Program-made: the position numbers and the translations under genes | Notes under the pieces: generated by a model | What the model was told of the DNA's origin: nothing | The model's database searches: none | Seen by the model: only the letters and a program-made list of their open reading frames with translations | Part shown: piece after piece, positions 63,143-64,000 of the stretch | How positions within the stretch are numbered: position 1 is the stretch's first letter | How the letters are laid out: every line of letters starts with the position of its first letter | NCBI GenBank assembly: GCA_900542495.1 | Contig: UQNW01000013.1 | Coordinates: forward strand, 1-64,000 | Source: an uncultured Roseburia sp. | GTDB lineage: Bacteria; Bacillota; Clostridia; Lachnospirales; Lachnospiraceae | Length of the DNA stretch: 64,000 bases | Reading direction: 5' to 3'

Positions 63143-64000
63143 GCCACAACATCTTCAAACTGTGAATTATAAAGGTTTGCATAGAAACCGCCTGCTGCAA
63201 GAAGCTCCTCATGTCTGCCCTGCTCAATAATGTCACCGTCTTTCATGACTAAGATCAGATCTGCATCACGAATTGTAGACAGTCTGTGTGCAATGACAAA
63301 ACTGGTTCTTCCCTTCATCAGGTTATCCATTGCTTTCTGGATTTCAATCTCCGTTCTTGTATCGACCGAAGAAGTAGCCTCGTCTAAGATCAGGATCTTA
63401 TTATCCGCAAGAATTGCTCTTGCGATTGTAAGGAGCTGCTTCTGTCCCTGCGATACATTACTTGCATCCTCATTCAGTTCCATCTGATAACCGCCCGGCA
63501 AAGTCTTGATAAAGTGGTCTGCCCTTGCTGCCTTAGCTGCTGCAATGACTTCCTCATCCGTTGCATCCAGACGACCATAACGTATATTTTCCATAATCGT
63601 TCCTTTGAACAGCCAGGTATCCTGCAATACCATTCCAAACGCATCGCGGAGTTCCCTGCGGTTGAAATCTTTGATATTGTTTCCGTCCAGACAGATTGCA
63701 CCACTGTTTACATCATAGAAACGCATGAGCAGTTTTACCATAGTTGTCTTTCCTGCGCCTGTCGGACCAACGATTGCAATTTTCTGTCCCGGTTTTACAT
63801 CAGCACTGAAATCGTTGATAATGATCTGCTCCGGATTGTATCCGAAATGAACATGATCAAATGTAACTGCGCCAGTGATTTTTGATACATCTGCCGGATG
63901 TTCTGCAATCTGTTCTTCCTCTTCTTCCTCTAAAAACTCAAATACACGCTCGGAAGCTGCGGACATTGACTGCACCTGATTGATCACCTGCGCGATCTGC
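63139..64000 (-). CDS. ABC exporter (ABCB type), C-terminal part, cut by window edge
   Basis: The last 287 codons of a half-transporter with fused membrane and ATPase domains. The nucleotide-binding domain has Walker A GPTGAGKTTMVKLL, Q-loop LQDTWLFKGT, signature VSQGQKQLLTIARA and Walker B ILILDEATSSVD with the H-loop IAHRLST. The N-terminal six-helix domain is outside the window. The upstream linker EEEEEEQIAEHPADV is typical of LmrA/BmrA- and TM287/288-type heterodimers. Substrate unknown. Confidence 0.93.
   Translation of the reverse strand, partial: QIAQVINQVQSMSAASERVFEFLEEEEEEQIAEHPADVSKITGAVTFDHVHFGYNPEQIIINDFSADVKPGQKIAIVGPTGAGKTTMVKLLMRFYDVNSGAICLDGNNIKDFNRRELRDAFGMVLQDTWLFKGTIMENIRYGRLDATDEEVIAAAKAARADHFIKTLPGGYQMELNEDASNVSQGQKQLLTIARAILADNKILILDEATSSVDTRTEIEIQKAMDNLMKGRTSFVIAHRLSTIRDADLILVMKDGDIIEQGRHEELLAAGGFYANLYNSQFEDVVA

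Overview
The window looks like chromosome of a spore-forming gut Firmicute of the family Lachnospiraceae. A member of the Roseburia/Agathobacter group would fit, but the sequence does not fix the genus. Reasons: moderate-to-low GC; spo0A and spoIVB inside the classic Clostridia cluster nusB-xseA-xseB-ispA-dxs-tlyA-nadK-argR-recN-spoIVB-spo0A; a GGGtGRT protein paired with a NifU-like protein; DUF5688 and YhgE/Pip families; and strong AAGGAGG ribosome-binding sites. Most genes lie on the minus strand.

Left edge (1-4352): the end of an integrative mobilizable element. It carries a MobQ-type relaxase cut by the window edge, an oriT with a RSF1010-like nick core, a small mobilization protein, an excisionase, and a XRE repressor divergent from xis across a three-operator switch. 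A tyrosine integrase closes this part. A 247-bp imperfect palindrome follows and may mark or lie next to the element boundary.

Middle-left (4353-27661): a three-gene YhgE/Pip membrane operon, a Gln/Tyr/Gly-repeat membrane protein and a broken Fic gene. Then come GGGtGRT plus NifU-like, a left-handed beta-helix protein, a chemoreceptor, an unusually long topoisomerase III, a DUF234 ATPase, asd, argH, queH, a CgeB-like glycosyltransferase, a SGNH esterase and tRNA-Thr(CGT).

Middle (27662-46536): a plus-strand XRE-cupin regulator with potABCD (polyamine uptake) and a DUF5688 gene. On the minus strand follow glgA and the long sporulation, isoprenoid, DNA-repair and NAD housekeeping cluster.

Right (46537-64000): a domain-swapped XdhC-like protein, cinA C-terminal amidase, a PD-(D/E)XK-type AAA ATPase, nfo, a YdcF protein, a TrmH methyltransferase, a secreted nuclease lipoprotein and a broken HTH gene. 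Then metA, ligA, a RluF-like pseudouridine synthase, a SH3 protein, tRNA-Arg(CCG), ldh, a 248-bp MITE-like inverted repeat, dinB, and a partial ABC exporter.

No rRNA operon, CRISPR array or intact insertion sequence was seen. The most unusual points are the element's oriT and operator switch, the two large imperfect palindromes, the five-zinc-ribbon topoisomerase III with a TTG start, the twin Pip operon, and the GGGtGRT/NifU-like pair.
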